Below, in pieces: positions 1 through 9,066 of a stretch of 64,000 nt of DNA. Position 1 is the first letter of the stretch. Every line of letters starts with the position of its first letter. The stretch is from Nemertoderma westbladi (taxonomy: Eukaryota; Xenacoelomorpha; Nemertodermatida; Nemertodermatidae). The stretch spans positions 1 through 64,000 of the forward strand of contig JAUCBJ010007455.1 of the NCBI GenBank assembly GCA_032718475.1. The letters run 5' to 3'. Under the pieces are notes generated by a model. That model was not told the DNA's origin. It saw only the letters and a program-made list of their open reading frames with translations, and did not search any database. The position numbers and the translations under genes were made by a program.

Positions 1-383
1 ATATCGGTACAGCAGCATGACTATAATACACAGGGACATAACATATATCCAGGGGAAGGGAGAGTTATTGCAGATAGATGTATGGGCCCCAATATATTAA
101 CATCAACCCCAGTACCAAATATAATACCGGTGGGGGGGGGGACGGGGTGACATTCCCCCATTACAATATCAACAATATACCCGAACAGCAATGAGAACAT
201 CGAACCCCCTGGATGAGAACAGGTCGTGCGACACGGAAATATGGAGGGGGCCGTTACCCCCAATGATATATCCGACGCAACAAATCCCAGTCTATAGTGA
301 GGATAGTTTGGGGAAGGCACCGAAGACCGAATACAACAGGCCTAGACCCGAACATAATCCGACAGACCCATTCTCAAGAGTAA

Positions 384-1478
384 GAAAGACAGTCACTACC
401 ACATGCGGCCACTCAGGGGACTGTTAGTCCACAGTTAGCTGGTAGTAGGGCCACACCGTGGCAGGGACAGAAAGAAAATAACACCATAAATAAACATAAT
501 CCCAATATACCCAGTAGGCCGAGTACAGACAACCAAAACACTAAATTGTTAGATATAAACCTACGCGTGATACGTGAAGGACTATATAGGGAACGCTATA
601 ATCCAGGATTCGAATGTCAATTACATCGGGACGGAACCCATAAGACCAGGAGTTGTAAGCACTGGCAGGCGTTGCCCAAACAAGATCGTATAGCCTACAC
701 AGACGCAAATGGACTATGTCATCGATGTGTGGTAGAAGGACACAGATCCGGAGAGTGTAGAGAAACAGCAGTTAGAGAGTCCGAGACTGGAGGCCAAACA
801 ATGGCTACAAGCACAACAGTGGCAAGAAAGAAGAGAAAAGTACTACTCGGGGTGGTACCAATGAAGTTATCAGGAGAGGGCGGTCGATCAGTAACGACAT
901 GCTACCATGAGTGCATGTTACCAGGCACCGAAGACGCAGAGGAGAGACCAGAAGCAGTAGACAAACGAGACGGGGGAGTAGAGGTAAGAGAGTGGATGGA
1001 GGAGAATGGATTTCCCAGCAAGTATCGGTATGGGGACGGAGAGGAGCGGACGGCGAGATGTTGGGAGGACAAACCGGAGGAGTGTCCGGTGGAGTGTCAG
1101 GAGGACAATAGTCTGGAGGAGTGTTCAGAGGAGTGTCCGGAAGAGACGCCGGTCCGGTTGAGAGGCATACCGACAAGGGGGAAGTCGAGAAGGAAGACAG
1201 GATGGAAAGGGATAGGACTACTATTGTACGTTCTGTTTTGCCTGTTCTTTCACTTTCTTTTCATTCTGCCGCCGGGAGACAACAAGGCGGGAGGTGGCAT
1301 TTTGATGCCAAGAGACGAGGAAGTTAAGAAGGCGGCGGAGAGACCCGACTTTAGGGTGGCGGAAGAGGGAGAACCAATTCCTGGTCAGTTGGAATTGGCG
1401 AAGAGAGTGTGGCGAAGCCTACGAGGACCTACTAGGAGGAGCAGTGGGAGAGTGCCTGCTGGAAGAAGCGGCACCTAG
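384..1478 (+). CDS. gag-like zinc-knuckle ORF of an unidentified retroelement, with a hydrophobic segment
   Basis: The frame is open from 384, just after a stop at 381-383, to a stop ending at 1478. No convincing ATG begins it, so it is probably the 3' part of a gag. A Cys/His-rich block near 625-765 is seen: a C-x8-H-x4-C stretch, a KHWQALPKQDR-like segment, then a classic knuckle CHRCVVEGHRSGEC (C-x2-C-x4-H-x4-C). That order is typical of BEL/Pao-type Gag C-termini. Downstream the protein is very Glu/Arg-rich, carries repeated EECPEE-like cysteine motifs (about 1075-1145), and has a strongly hydrophobic stretch of about 20 residues (about 1215-1275) that could be a membrane segment. A Pro-rich open stretch at 191-427 in another frame may be its upstream part, displaced by an indel. 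No protease or polymerase follows. The family assignment is inferred from the knuckle block only. Confidence 0.5.
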   Translation, partial: ERQSLPHAATQGTVSPQLAGSRATPWQGQKENNTINKHNPNIPSRPSTDNQNTKLLDINLRVIREGLYRERYNPGFECQLHRDGTHKTRSCKHWQALPKQDRIAYTDANGLCHRCVVEGHRSGECRETAVRESETGGQTMATSTTVARKKRKVLLGVVPMKLSGEGGRSVTTCYHECMLPGTEDAEERPEAVDKRDGGVEVREWMEENGFPSKYRYGDGEERTARCWEDKPEECPVECQEDNSLEECSEECPEETPVRLRGIPTRGKSRRKTGWKGIGLLLYVLFCLFFHFLFILPPGDNKAGGGILMPRDEEVKKAAERPDFRVAEEGEPIPGQLELAKRVWRSLRGPTRRSSGRVPAGRSGT

Positions 1479-1499
1479 TTAGGTGAAGTTTAGTCGTCC

Positions 1500-1560
1500 A
1501 ATATTTTGGACTGAGGGGGGTGGGAATGAGGGCGAGACGCCCTTCCCACGCACAAAATAA
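1500..1560 (+). other. possible polypurine tract after the gag-like ORF
   Basis: Just after the gag-like ORF lies a purine run (GAGGGGGGTGGGAATGAGGG, about 1512-1531), then AT-rich sequence. A polypurine tract followed by TG is how the 3' LTR of an LTR retrotransposon usually begins, so this may be the 3' boundary of the element that owned the gag-like ORF. No second LTR copy is in the window to confirm it. Confidence 0.25.
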
Positions 1561-1599
1561 TTATTTAATTAAAAATAAATAATTAAATAATTAAATAAT

Positions 1600-2300
1600 T
1601 AAGTAAGTAGAAGGTAGAAAGTTAGAAGTTAGTAAGAAGAGATAGTAAGTAGTAGTTAGAAGATAGTAGAAGTTAGGTTAGAAGCCGGCGGGGTATAGGG
1701 AGTGTGGTATAGACATACCACGGGAGTAGAGGGTACGTAGTACTGAGTTAAGTTAGAAGGCGGCGGGGTATAGGGAGTGTGGCATATTAACATGCCTCGA
1801 GTAGTAGACGGGTTGTGGGCACCGGAAGCGCCACGTAGAAAGTAGTAGCAGAGAGTGGTTGTGGGCACCGCAAGCGCCACGTAGAAAGAGGTAGTAGAGT
1901 TAGAGGAAGTAGAGGTAGTAGAGTTAAGAGGAAGTAGAGGTAGTAGTAGAGTAGAGAGGTAGAGTAGTAGAGAGTAGGTTGATGGGCACTAGCAGGTAGT
2001 AGCCAGTAGACGGAAGTGAGTAGTAGAGTGGTTGTGGGCACCGCAAGTGCCACGTAGATAGAGGTAGTAGTAGAGTGGTTGTGGGCATCGCAAGCGCCAC
2101 GTAGATGGAGGTAGTAAGCAGAGTGGTTGTGGGCACCGCAAGCACCACGTAGAAAGTAGTAAGTAGAGTTAGAGTTAGTAGAGAGTTAGAGGGTTTTAGT
2201 TAGAGCTAGTAGAGTTAGAGTTAGTAGAGAGTTGGAGAGTTCTAGTAGAGTTAGGAGTTCGTTAGAGTTAGAGAAGTTAGATAGTTAGATAGTTAGCAAG
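1600..2300. repeat. GTAG-rich minisatellite with GGGCACCGCAAGCGCCAC units
   Basis: The stretch is dominated by GTAGTAGAG and TTAGAG motifs. In it a ~45-55 bp unit containing GTGGTTGTGGGCACCGC and CGCCACGTAG recurs near 1810, 1857, 2032, 2079 and 2122. At the left edge a ~80 bp unit (GGCGGGGTATAGGGAGTGTGG) is present twice (about 1683 and 1760), each copy followed by a short perfect hairpin. Open frames across it are by-products of the repeat. Confidence 0.7.
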
Positions 2301-2668
2301 TTAGACCTTAGATAAGGTAGATAGTATGATAGCACAGGGGTAGCATTAGAGATTAGGGCCTTAGGGAGTGGTAGAGAGTAGAGAGGAGTATGGAGAGGAG
2401 CTGCTGGCGAGAGAGAGGGCAGGCGAGTGCGATTCAGGTGTGGGGAGAGAGTAAGAGCGGAGTTAGAGCGGAGTTAGAATGGTGAGAGTGTTGGGGAAAC
2501 AAAAATTGTGTGAGAGTCCACGATCGGCCCGACACGAGACGCCAGAGGGTGGTGACATCATACCCATAGGGAGCGGCCTGGAAAGCCGACTCCAAGAAAA
2601 AATAACTCCACCCCACACCCGATAGTAGATCGAGTTCCAGCGGAATTGAAGCGCACTTAGAGGTTGAT
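2301..2668. other. unassigned flank left of element A
   Basis: No convincing gene is seen. The last part (GCGGAATTGAA, 2640-2650) is an inverted match to 2715-2725 inside the adjoining LTR, so the junction with element A is locally palindromic. Confidence 0.4.
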
Positions 2669-2693
2669 GCTATCTTCTCACCGGGAAGATAGC
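2669..2693. other. terminal hairpin of the element A LTR
   Basis: GCTATCTT (2669-2676) pairs perfectly with AAGATAGC (2686-2693) around a 9-base loop. The same hairpin ends the other LTR at 18153-18177. It lies at the extreme 3' end of the LTR in sense, directly against gag in the 5' copy. Confidence 0.6.
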
Positions 2694-2768
2694 ATGGGGG
2701 GGAGTGTGAGCGTATTCAATTCCGCCTCACCAACCCCATAAAGTTGGGCCGGCGAGACCCTTAAGCAA

Positions 2769-2817
2769 TATTGGGAGTACAAGGTTGATTACCAATCAAC
2801 CTTGTATCACCCCAATA
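2769..2817. other. long two-part hairpin inside the element A LTR
   Basis: TACAAGGTTGATT (2778-2790) pairs perfectly with AATCAACCTTGTA (2794-2806) around a 3-base loop. Outer arms TATTGGG (2769-2775) and CCCAATA (2811-2817) extend it. It is repeated at 18253-18301. In sense it lies near the 3' end of the LTR, so in the RNA it would sit close to gag; a packaging or RNA-end role is possible but unproven. Confidence 0.6.
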
Positions 2818-4656
2818 AGCGGGGACGACAAACCCCAGAGGACACACACACAATGGAGGTCAGAGGTTAAGCCTCCGGGGAGAAGGAAAGTAACAGCAGC
2901 GGGGGGGGGGGGGGGGGGGGGAACTCTCCCACAGAGTAGTAGAAGGTGTTATTAGAAGAGACGGTAACAATACCTGCAATATCCTACTGTAAAGTTTGTG
3001 AATCAAATCATAAATCCGACCTTCTCACCAAAACAGTAAACTTCAAGTAAGCGAATATATTGCAGTATCGATCTCTTATAACCGGTGAGGCAGAAAACAG
3101 TCTACGAGCAGACAAACTTCGATAAAACAAAATCCCGCGCAGCGAATCCTAAAATCAGGCTGACTCACTGACGGACTAAGGGGCTCGTATACTTTGCCGC
3201 GGTGTGATTTATATGGTTGGGCGAAAGGGACGCTAGCTAGGTACAGAGGCAGAGATTTGGAGATGTCTAACTAGCGGGCAAAGCACAGTACGGACAAAAG
3301 TTAATTTTATATATTTTGAGGTGTAAATAATTTCTAACGTGCGCGTGTGTTAATTCTAAACAGTCAAAGCAGTTTTGCTCCTTCACATATATAATTACTG
3401 GGTACGGTGTGCATTTTACGAATATTCTAATTTTGTAACTTGTAGGTCCAATACTCACGAATAATAAGGTTCCTTCCCCTCTTGCGTATTTCCAGGACTC
3501 AAATTCAGGCATAAGGTTAATGCTACGCCCAGAATTCGGCAATTTTAATTTACCAGGCCCCTAATACTAAGAAGAAATGTGTTAGTTTACTACTGTAGGC
3601 GTACAGTTACAAATAGCTACCCTGGCTCTTATCTGGAATTTTAGTCACCTAGGTAGGCTGGGTAACTTCCTATCAAGACGTTGGCAGGGACACGGTAGAT
3701 GTTAGTATATCCCTAATAGCCTCAATTTATTTGCGCCTAGTTGTAAACTGCCCTACCGCCTGAACGGTACAATCCCAATTCAGGTGAAACACAGCAACCC
3801 TCCTAGCCTACAAGTTCTAGTGCAATAGACACCGTTGTACTGCAAATAGTCGCAAACGCACCTGCACTTAGCAAGAGTTAGGCGTACAGTTTGCTGCACC
3901 CTACCAATGTGTATGCTTCGTACCGGTGTGACTACGTCCTATCTGCGTACTAGTATCTCTGCCTGCTCTCTCCTCCCCCCCCCATAGGAATGTGAAGGTC
4001 TACTGTGGTTTTTTCCTGAATCAAGACAGTACAGTCCCTAAGATGTAATGTTAGGCTCACAGCGTGTCACTACTTCTACCTTTGATCTTTGGTCTTACGC
4101 TTAGGTAGCAAGGCGTCGAACGCTGTCTAACCTTTCAGGCGATGGGCGAATAACTGAGATGGTATTGCGGGTTGTCTCCTGTCTACATTCCCTTGATGTT
4201 CCCGTTCATTGCTGCGGCCCGATCTCTAGCCGGCCATCCTGTTCCTAAGAGTGTTCACCGTAGTGAATCATGGTGAAAAGAAAAGCAGGTAGCGGTATTT
4301 CTGAATTTATTGCAGATAATAATACAAAATGTAATCTGAAAACTAATGACAGAATAAACAAATATCAGATAACTCAGAATAATTAAATCTCAGATATATA
4401 AGATAAGATAACTAATGAACAAATCGCACCTTTATATACCAAATTTGTGCTGCAATCAATCGAGAAAATTCTCGATTGTTCTATAGGTTCTAACAGGTTT
4501 TTAAAGATAACTATTGGTCCAGCTAATATATAACTTGCACGACATTGGTTACAATCTAATAACTGCAGTCTCATTGGTTAATCTATGTACAGACAAATGC
4601 ACTTAATTTGTAGCGGTCAATTTAAATGAGTTGAAATTCTGCACAAAAAATAATTC

Positions 4657-4733
4657 GCACTTACTAGGATTCGAACTCAATACCTACTACACACATAATT
4701 TCCAACGCTCTACCGACTGAGCTACTGAACCAC
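4657..4733 (-). other. tRNA-derived sequence in the 3' LTR of element A
   Basis: On the minus strand an A-box-like TAGCTCAGTCGGTAGAGC and a B-box-like GAGTTCGAATCC lie at tRNA spacing. The acceptor and T stems do not pair well, so I do not call it a functional tRNA; it resembles a SINE head or decayed tRNA gene. It reads in the same direction as the retrotransposon, so an internal Pol III promoter is conceivable. Confidence 0.6.
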
Positions 4734-4735
4734 TT

Positions 4736-4744
4736 GAATAATAG
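4736..4744. repeat. target-site duplication of the nested DNA transposon, left copy
   Basis: GAATAATAG occurs here and again at 6397-6405, directly flanking the insert. The other LTR has a single copy (20219-20227) at the unoccupied site. Confidence 0.92.
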
Positions 4745-4847
4745 GGGTATATCTTTTGCGTAGAGGTATAGCCTACATAGAGGCTACATGTAGGTATGTG
4801 TAGCCTACATGTAGATGCACGTGTAGGGTGAATGTAGGTAGGTGTAG
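4745..4847 (+). repeat. left terminal inverted repeat of the MULE-like element
   Basis: It starts GGGTATATC and is inverted at 6294-6396, with a single mismatch seen about 41 bases in. It is rich in the motif CTACATGTAG. Confidence 0.9.
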
Positions 4848-4913
4848 GTAGGTCTTTAAAAACAACAATGATGAATGAATAGGCCTACACGGGGTACCCG
4901 GACCCGAACTTCC

Positions 4914-5050
4914 TCGATGAGATGCGAATGCGGCGAACGGGGGTGGTACCCGGAACAACCACGAAGAGATGCGCATATGGCGGGCGGTGGTACCCGAAAC
5001 AACCAGGAGGAGATGCGAATACGTCGAATGGGGGTCCCCTGAATACCCAC
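4914..5050. repeat. three imperfect 44-47 bp tandem units inside the MULE-like element
   Basis: Each unit has the order GAGATGCG, then GCGG or similar, then GGTACCCG or GGTCCCC, then an ACAACCA-like end. No recognisable peptide results in either direction. It could be captured host sequence or a simple internal expansion. Confidence 0.55.
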
Positions 5051-6293
5051 GAGACGGAGCCTATCAATACTACAGTACTGACAAAGGAAAAAACGACTGA
5101 ACGATATACCGATACATACTGTAGATCTTATGATCCTGCGGGTTCAGGCATGGAGGCTAATGACTTTGTATGGGCCGAACGGCCCGAACCTGATGTTTCC
5201 AGTCAAGGAGGAATCGACTAACGGTTAGGGTTAGAGCTCGTCGTCGGTGTCCATGAGGGTCTGAGGATGAGTGGGTAATTCAACAAAACGCTAACAATGA
5301 TACCGGACTGACTGATTGAACCAGAGTGGCGATGGTAGTCGCTGATGTATATATATTATATATATCATGTATTGATTGTTAGTAGATATTTTTTTATAGT
5401 ATTTGTTTATTAAATTGTCTTCAATGTCTATATTGATAATATTGTGTGCTGTGCTGATTTTACTTATTTTTCATTTTATAAATCTTGCTGTGGCCGTTTT
5501 AATCTACTAAACTGCCGTATCAATTTCATGATATTTTAATGGATATGCAATTTAACTTCTTCTTTCTATTAACTTTCAATGCAATCAAATATAACTGTAA
5601 AGCTATTGACTTTCGTGTTATTGTTTTGCTGTTACTTCGAGATGGGATTTGAATCCCATCGGATTACTGATTAATTCCCATCATCGAGATGGGAATACTT
5701 TATAATGAAACAGTGTGGTGGTCCGCGGGATAGTGGGAAGGGATGGGACTGTTGCTGGTTGGTGGAATGTGACTGCCTGAAAAATTAAAACAAACAAAAC
5801 TTCCAGACTTCTATATTTTTACTTTCAAAACAAAACGTCCAAAACATTTCAATGCTGAAGTACTGTTCAAGTCCCATGGATGTATGGTTGATAAACAGAT
5901 AAAGAGGGGCAGAGGGGGGTCAGGGTTTCTGGTAGACTATAATCCCCGCGATGATGGCTGTTATTGTTTAGGTTACTCTTACTCAATAAACATATAAATC
6001 AGAACGAGTTAATCTAATGGAACGATGCCTTTCGTGGCGTTAGCATACTCAAATTTATTAGGGCATAATATTTATGACGAGTAAGGGACTTTAGTATAAT
6101 CAGAACGCGATGTTTGATATTTATACAGTACTGCAGTATGCAGTAAAACCTGTTGTCTGACAGCAGACAGGTCTGCATGTTGATGTACCGTATTGTACCG
6201 TGGAGATCAGAGATTATTGCCATACATCCTGATTGACGACCGTGTATCACGTTACTGCAAGTTGACACATAAATTACATTAATATCTATGGGA

Positions 6294-6396
6294 CTACACC
6301 TACCTACATTCACCCTACACGTGCATCTACATGTAGGCTACACATACCTACATGAAGCCTCTATGTAGGCTATACCTCTACGCAAAAGATATACCC
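6294..6396 (-). repeat. right terminal inverted repeat of the MULE-like element
   Basis: It is the reverse complement of 4745-4847 and is followed at once by the second GAATAATAG copy (6397-6405). Confidence 0.9.
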
Positions 6397-6520
6397 GAAT
6401 AATAGGCGTACAAATAGAAATAGCAATACAAATGAGGACTCAAAGTAATCTTTTAACAAAGTTGATTCGAATAAAATAAAATTTTGAAAATCCACGGCAT
6501 TTAGGGAATATAATTCTATA

Positions 6521-7526
6521 CCGCTCCATGAAAACAGGATATTATCGTGCATAAATATACGGTTTTCACCAATAATCAATCAAACTATAGAATACTTAGG
6601 GCGTACTTACATATTTACAATTAAATTTCAAACAATACTTCCTTTCTACATAATGATTCGATACAAAATAATTACAAATTCAAACTTTACGTAGTTAAGG
6701 CTTTACTAAGTAAGTACAATATAAATCTAAATTAAATTCACCAATATAAATCTATTGCATCTCAATATTGCATAAATTCAAACAATTACAAATACTTTCG
6801 TGCCTAAATGTAGATTGCATAAGTTCGGAATAATTACAAATATGAGTCTTTCTAAGCACAAAACTTTCTAACTATAAAACTTTCTAAATACAAAATATAA
6901 CACTTTACAAATGAAACTATAAGAAAGGCCCACGAGTCTTCCATCTACTCTTACTTTCTATTTCACTGTAAATACAAATACTGCTTATAAGATATAAATT
7001 GCATAATATTCGGAACAATATAAATTGCATAAGTTCGGAATAATTACAAATATAAAATATAAATTCTTACTAAATATAAATCTTTACTAAATATAAATCT
7101 TTACTAAATATAAATATAAACTGCATAAGTTTAGAATAATATAAACTCCTTTGCATCTCAAATATGAAACATAAATCTTTCAAATATAAGTTCCTTCTAA
7201 ATATAAACTTTCTAAATTTCATAAATTCGGAACAATACAAATTGCTTAAGTTCGGAATAAACACAAATATAAATATAAATTCAAATAAATCACAAAATCA
7301 TAAGAAAGGCTCACGAGTCTTCCGTCCACCCTTGCCCTCCCTTTTATCGCTTAGTTGATCGAGCCCTGCCGCGTCCTCGGAAACTGCGCACAGGTGACTT
7401 TGCTCGCGATATTTTCCGTCACTGGTTTTGTTTGGACGTTGAGAGACGGTGCGACTATTTCCTCGCAAATTCGTCTATTTGGCATCCCAAAACCTCGACC
7501 GATTCCTCGTGACCGATCAGTTGTCA
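6521..7526 (-). other. AT-rich 3' UTR of element A with diverged short repeats
   Basis: The segment lies between the third ORF and the 3' LTR. It consists of many diverged copies of AAATATAAA and of GCATAAGTTCGGAATAATTA-like phrases (roughly 6600-7270). Two copies of the element's scattered hairpin motif (GAAAGGCTCACGAGTCTTCC-like on the plus strand) are at 6923-6942 and 7304-7323. No coding potential was recognised. Confidence 0.6.
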
Positions 7527-7931
7527 CTACAGTTGGTAGAACGTCTGGGAACGCGCGAGAAGCGGACGACGCAGACCCAAGAGTAGCTTGCGCCCCCTTT
7601 TGATCAGCTGGTGTATGTCCCGATCCTCCTGTTGGTTCTCTAGGAAGCGATACCGTATCCCGAGTAATTCGAATGGTCGGCTCAACTCCCTTGCGTTCTT
7701 CAATGACCCTATATTAATAGACTTCTTTAATTGTTGGCCCACTTTCTGGACCCGTATGATCCTACCCTGTCCGTCCTCCCGAGGGTGACGTGCAGACGGC
7801 GCAACCGGAGTGGCTGGTATATTTGTCGCCTCTAGGACCTCCTCTTCCTCGAATACGCTCGCTCGTATACGTTCGCTCGTATACGTTTGTGGTAAAACGC
7901 GGCTCGGTACGCCCATGCGACGGTTAACCAA
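7527..7931 (-). CDS. C-terminal piece of the third ORF of element A (frame-displaced)
   Basis: The open frame overlaps the end of the zinc-knuckle ORF (7832-8791) in another frame. It is basic, with KKS, KRGRK and RSR runs, like the basic tail of the homologous ORF in element B1. The overlap contains a directly repeated 14-base unit (CGCTCGTATACGTT) that may have caused the frame change. I read it as the displaced C-terminus of the same protein rather than an independent gene. Confidence 0.4.
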   Translation of the reverse strand: MVNRRMGVPSRVLPQTYTSERIRASVFEEEEVLEATNIPATPVAPSARHPREDGQGRIIRVQKVGQQLKKSINIGSLKNARELSRPFELLGIRYRFLENQQEDRDIHQLIKRGRKLLLGLRRPLLARSQTFYQL

Positions 7932-8791
7932 GCTCCTTTATTCCGCTTTTCAGTTCGGAAACGATCGAATTCACCATACGTGATGCGATTAACGACTTTC
8001 TGAAAATTCCACGTGTTTTTGTTATCCGGGTGAATCTGTAATAGATACTCGCGCACTACTCGGAATCCACTGTCGTGGGGCAAAATATCGACTACCTCGA
8101 TAAGTTCGTCATATTGGGGCATAGCGGAGATGTATCCTTCCGACATCATCGTTTGGGGATTTACCGCCCAAAATCCAAGATGCGCCCTCATCGGAAATCG
8201 TCTTCTTTGTGCCGATACATGTTCGTCGGCTAAATCTTCCCACTCATCGAATAATTTTCTCACGAGTTTTACAGATTCGTGTTCATAAGGTATGTCTCTT
8301 AGTTGGCATTCAGATGCTCGATGTCCCTTTATATTGCAATAAGTACATTGAGCCATAAATCTCCAGCAAGTATAAAAGGTATGAGACCCTTGATCCCCAC
8401 ACCATCCACAGATTAGCTGAGTCGTAGTAATGTGCTTTCCACTGCACTTGGTCATATGATGTCCAGCGACGCCACATTTACCACACATCGTATTGGCAGG
8501 GTACCACACTCGTTCGTATATAAGATCTCCAATCGGTCGAGCGCTTCCTCCCACACTATAATCGTAATCATCTGGATCTATGGGTTGGTAGGTTTCTGAG
8601 GGTTGTATACAAACTATAGCATCTGTTGCTTCAAGTTGTCGAATCTCCGTCTGAGATTTCTTCGGGAGGTTCCTTTCTATCTCAAGAAGTTCCTCTAAAG
8701 GATCGTCAGTGATCGTAGTAGTTACTTCGAAATCATCACCAAGGTGACCGATAGGCGCACGCGTCTGCCGTGATTCGTTCGTAACCTCCAC
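7832..8791 (-). CDS. third ORF of element A: triple zinc-knuckle protein (ORF3)
   Basis: This open stretch lies downstream of pol, where some retroelements carry env. It starts at GTG in frame, so its true N-terminus is in the preceding fragment (8722-9066). Three knuckles are seen: CGKCGVAGHHMTKC (C-x2-C-x4-H-x4-C), CGWCGDQGSHTFYTC (unusual C-x2-C-x5-H-x4-C) and CTYCNIKGHRASEC. A conserved C-terminal region contains VREYLLQIHPDNKNTW and ITYGEF. Element B1 (28076-29965) has the same arrangement: the same x5 spacing in knuckle 2, FMTQCHHC against FMAQCTYC, and VRKYLRNVNPNDINSY against VREYLLQIHPDNKNTW. There is no signal peptide or membrane segment, so it is not an envelope protein. Nucleic-acid binding is the likely role, by analogy with Gag nucleocapsids; the real function is unknown. 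Confidence 0.7.
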   Translation of the reverse strand: MEVTNESRQTRAPIGHLGDDFEVTTTITDDPLEELLEIERNLPKKSQTEIRQLEATDAIVCIQPSETYQPIDPDDYDYSVGGSARPIGDLIYERVWYPANTMCGKCGVAGHHMTKCSGKHITTTQLICGWCGDQGSHTFYTCWRFMAQCTYCNIKGHRASECQLRDIPYEHESVKLVRKLFDEWEDLADEHVSAQRRRFPMRAHLGFWAVNPQTMMSEGYISAMPQYDELIEVVDILPHDSGFRVVREYLLQIHPDNKNTWNFQKVVNRITYGEFDRFRTEKRNKGAWLTVAWAYRAAFYHKRIRANVYERAYSRKRRS

Positions 8792-9066
8792 GATACCGTC
8801 GTGTCATATTTAGTGTTTGCGAGTTTCGCTGTACTTTCTGATAATTCCTTTATACCAAATATAGTGTAGTCCTTGGCTCCAAATCTTTCGAATGGCGCTG
8901 CTGCTTCCTCTTGGATATCATATCCCCATCTCGGCTCTCCTTGTATCCCTTTCTCCATAATTGGAAGTGTAGTTACATAATCATTACTACTAGAGGGAAT
9001 ACAACAGAGTTTGTAGTTAGTTGTGAGGAGATGTGAGAGTTTTCGTCTGCCCTTTTGGCTCGACAA
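8722..9066 (-). CDS. N-terminal piece of the third ORF of element A
   Basis: This open frame starts at TTG, with an in-frame ATG at 8958. It meets the zinc-knuckle frame near 8790. Its end plus the next frame aligns loosely with the ORF3 of element B1: an AAAPFERFGAKD-like stretch, then VEVTNESRQTRAPI against VEVQTVGSLAETAAPI. A frameshift inside one ancestral reading frame is therefore the simplest explanation. Confidence 0.45.
   Translation of the reverse strand: MSSQKGRRKLSHLLTTNYKLCCIPSSSNDYVTTLPIMEKGIQGEPRWGYDIQEEAAAPFERFGAKDYTIFGIKELSESTAKLANTKYDTTVSWRLRTNHGRRVRLSVTLVMISK

Larger units (their letters stand above)
4745..6396. mobile_element. Mutator-like (MULE-type) non-autonomous DNA transposon nested in the 3' LTR
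   Basis: The 1652 bp insert has terminal inverted repeats of about 103 bp (4745-4847 and 6294-6396) starting GGGTATATC, with one mismatch noticed. It is bounded by a perfect 9 bp duplication GAATAATAG. The matching LTR at 20219-20227 is the empty site, which proves the boundaries. Long TIRs with a 9 bp duplication are the pattern of the Mutator superfamily; the name is inferred from these features because no transposase gene is present. The interior holds three imperfect 44-47 bp tandem units (4914-5050) and an open frame to 5221, but no recognisable domain. Confidence 0.85.
2669..6520 (-). repeat. 3' LTR of element A, interrupted by a DNA transposon
   Basis: It matches 18153-20342 nearly base for base once 4745-6396 plus one copy of the 9 bp duplication are removed, leaving ~2191 bp. 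It contains a 21-G homopolymer (2901-2921), a strong hairpin (2769-2817), a terminal hairpin (2669-2693) and a tRNA-like segment (4657-4733). The inner edge at 6520/6521 is preceded in sense by GGAGCGG, a short polypurine-like tract. Confidence 0.88.

Noticed and set aside
3267-3542. 91-codon frame present in both element A LTRs (also 18750-19025)
   Set aside because: Sharing only reflects LTR identity. It has no domain and is not supported by any diverged copy.
4657-4733. Calling a functional tRNA gene
   Set aside because: A and B boxes are good, but acceptor and T stems do not pair and the anticodon arm is not convincing.
5222-5235. Telomere-like GGTTAGGGTTAGAG
   Set aside because: Only two units, inside a DNA transposon; too short to mean anything.
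7832-8791. Interpreting ORF3 as an envelope glycoprotein
   Set aside because: No signal peptide or membrane anchor is visible here or in the B1 homologue; the content is zinc knuckles and basic sequence.
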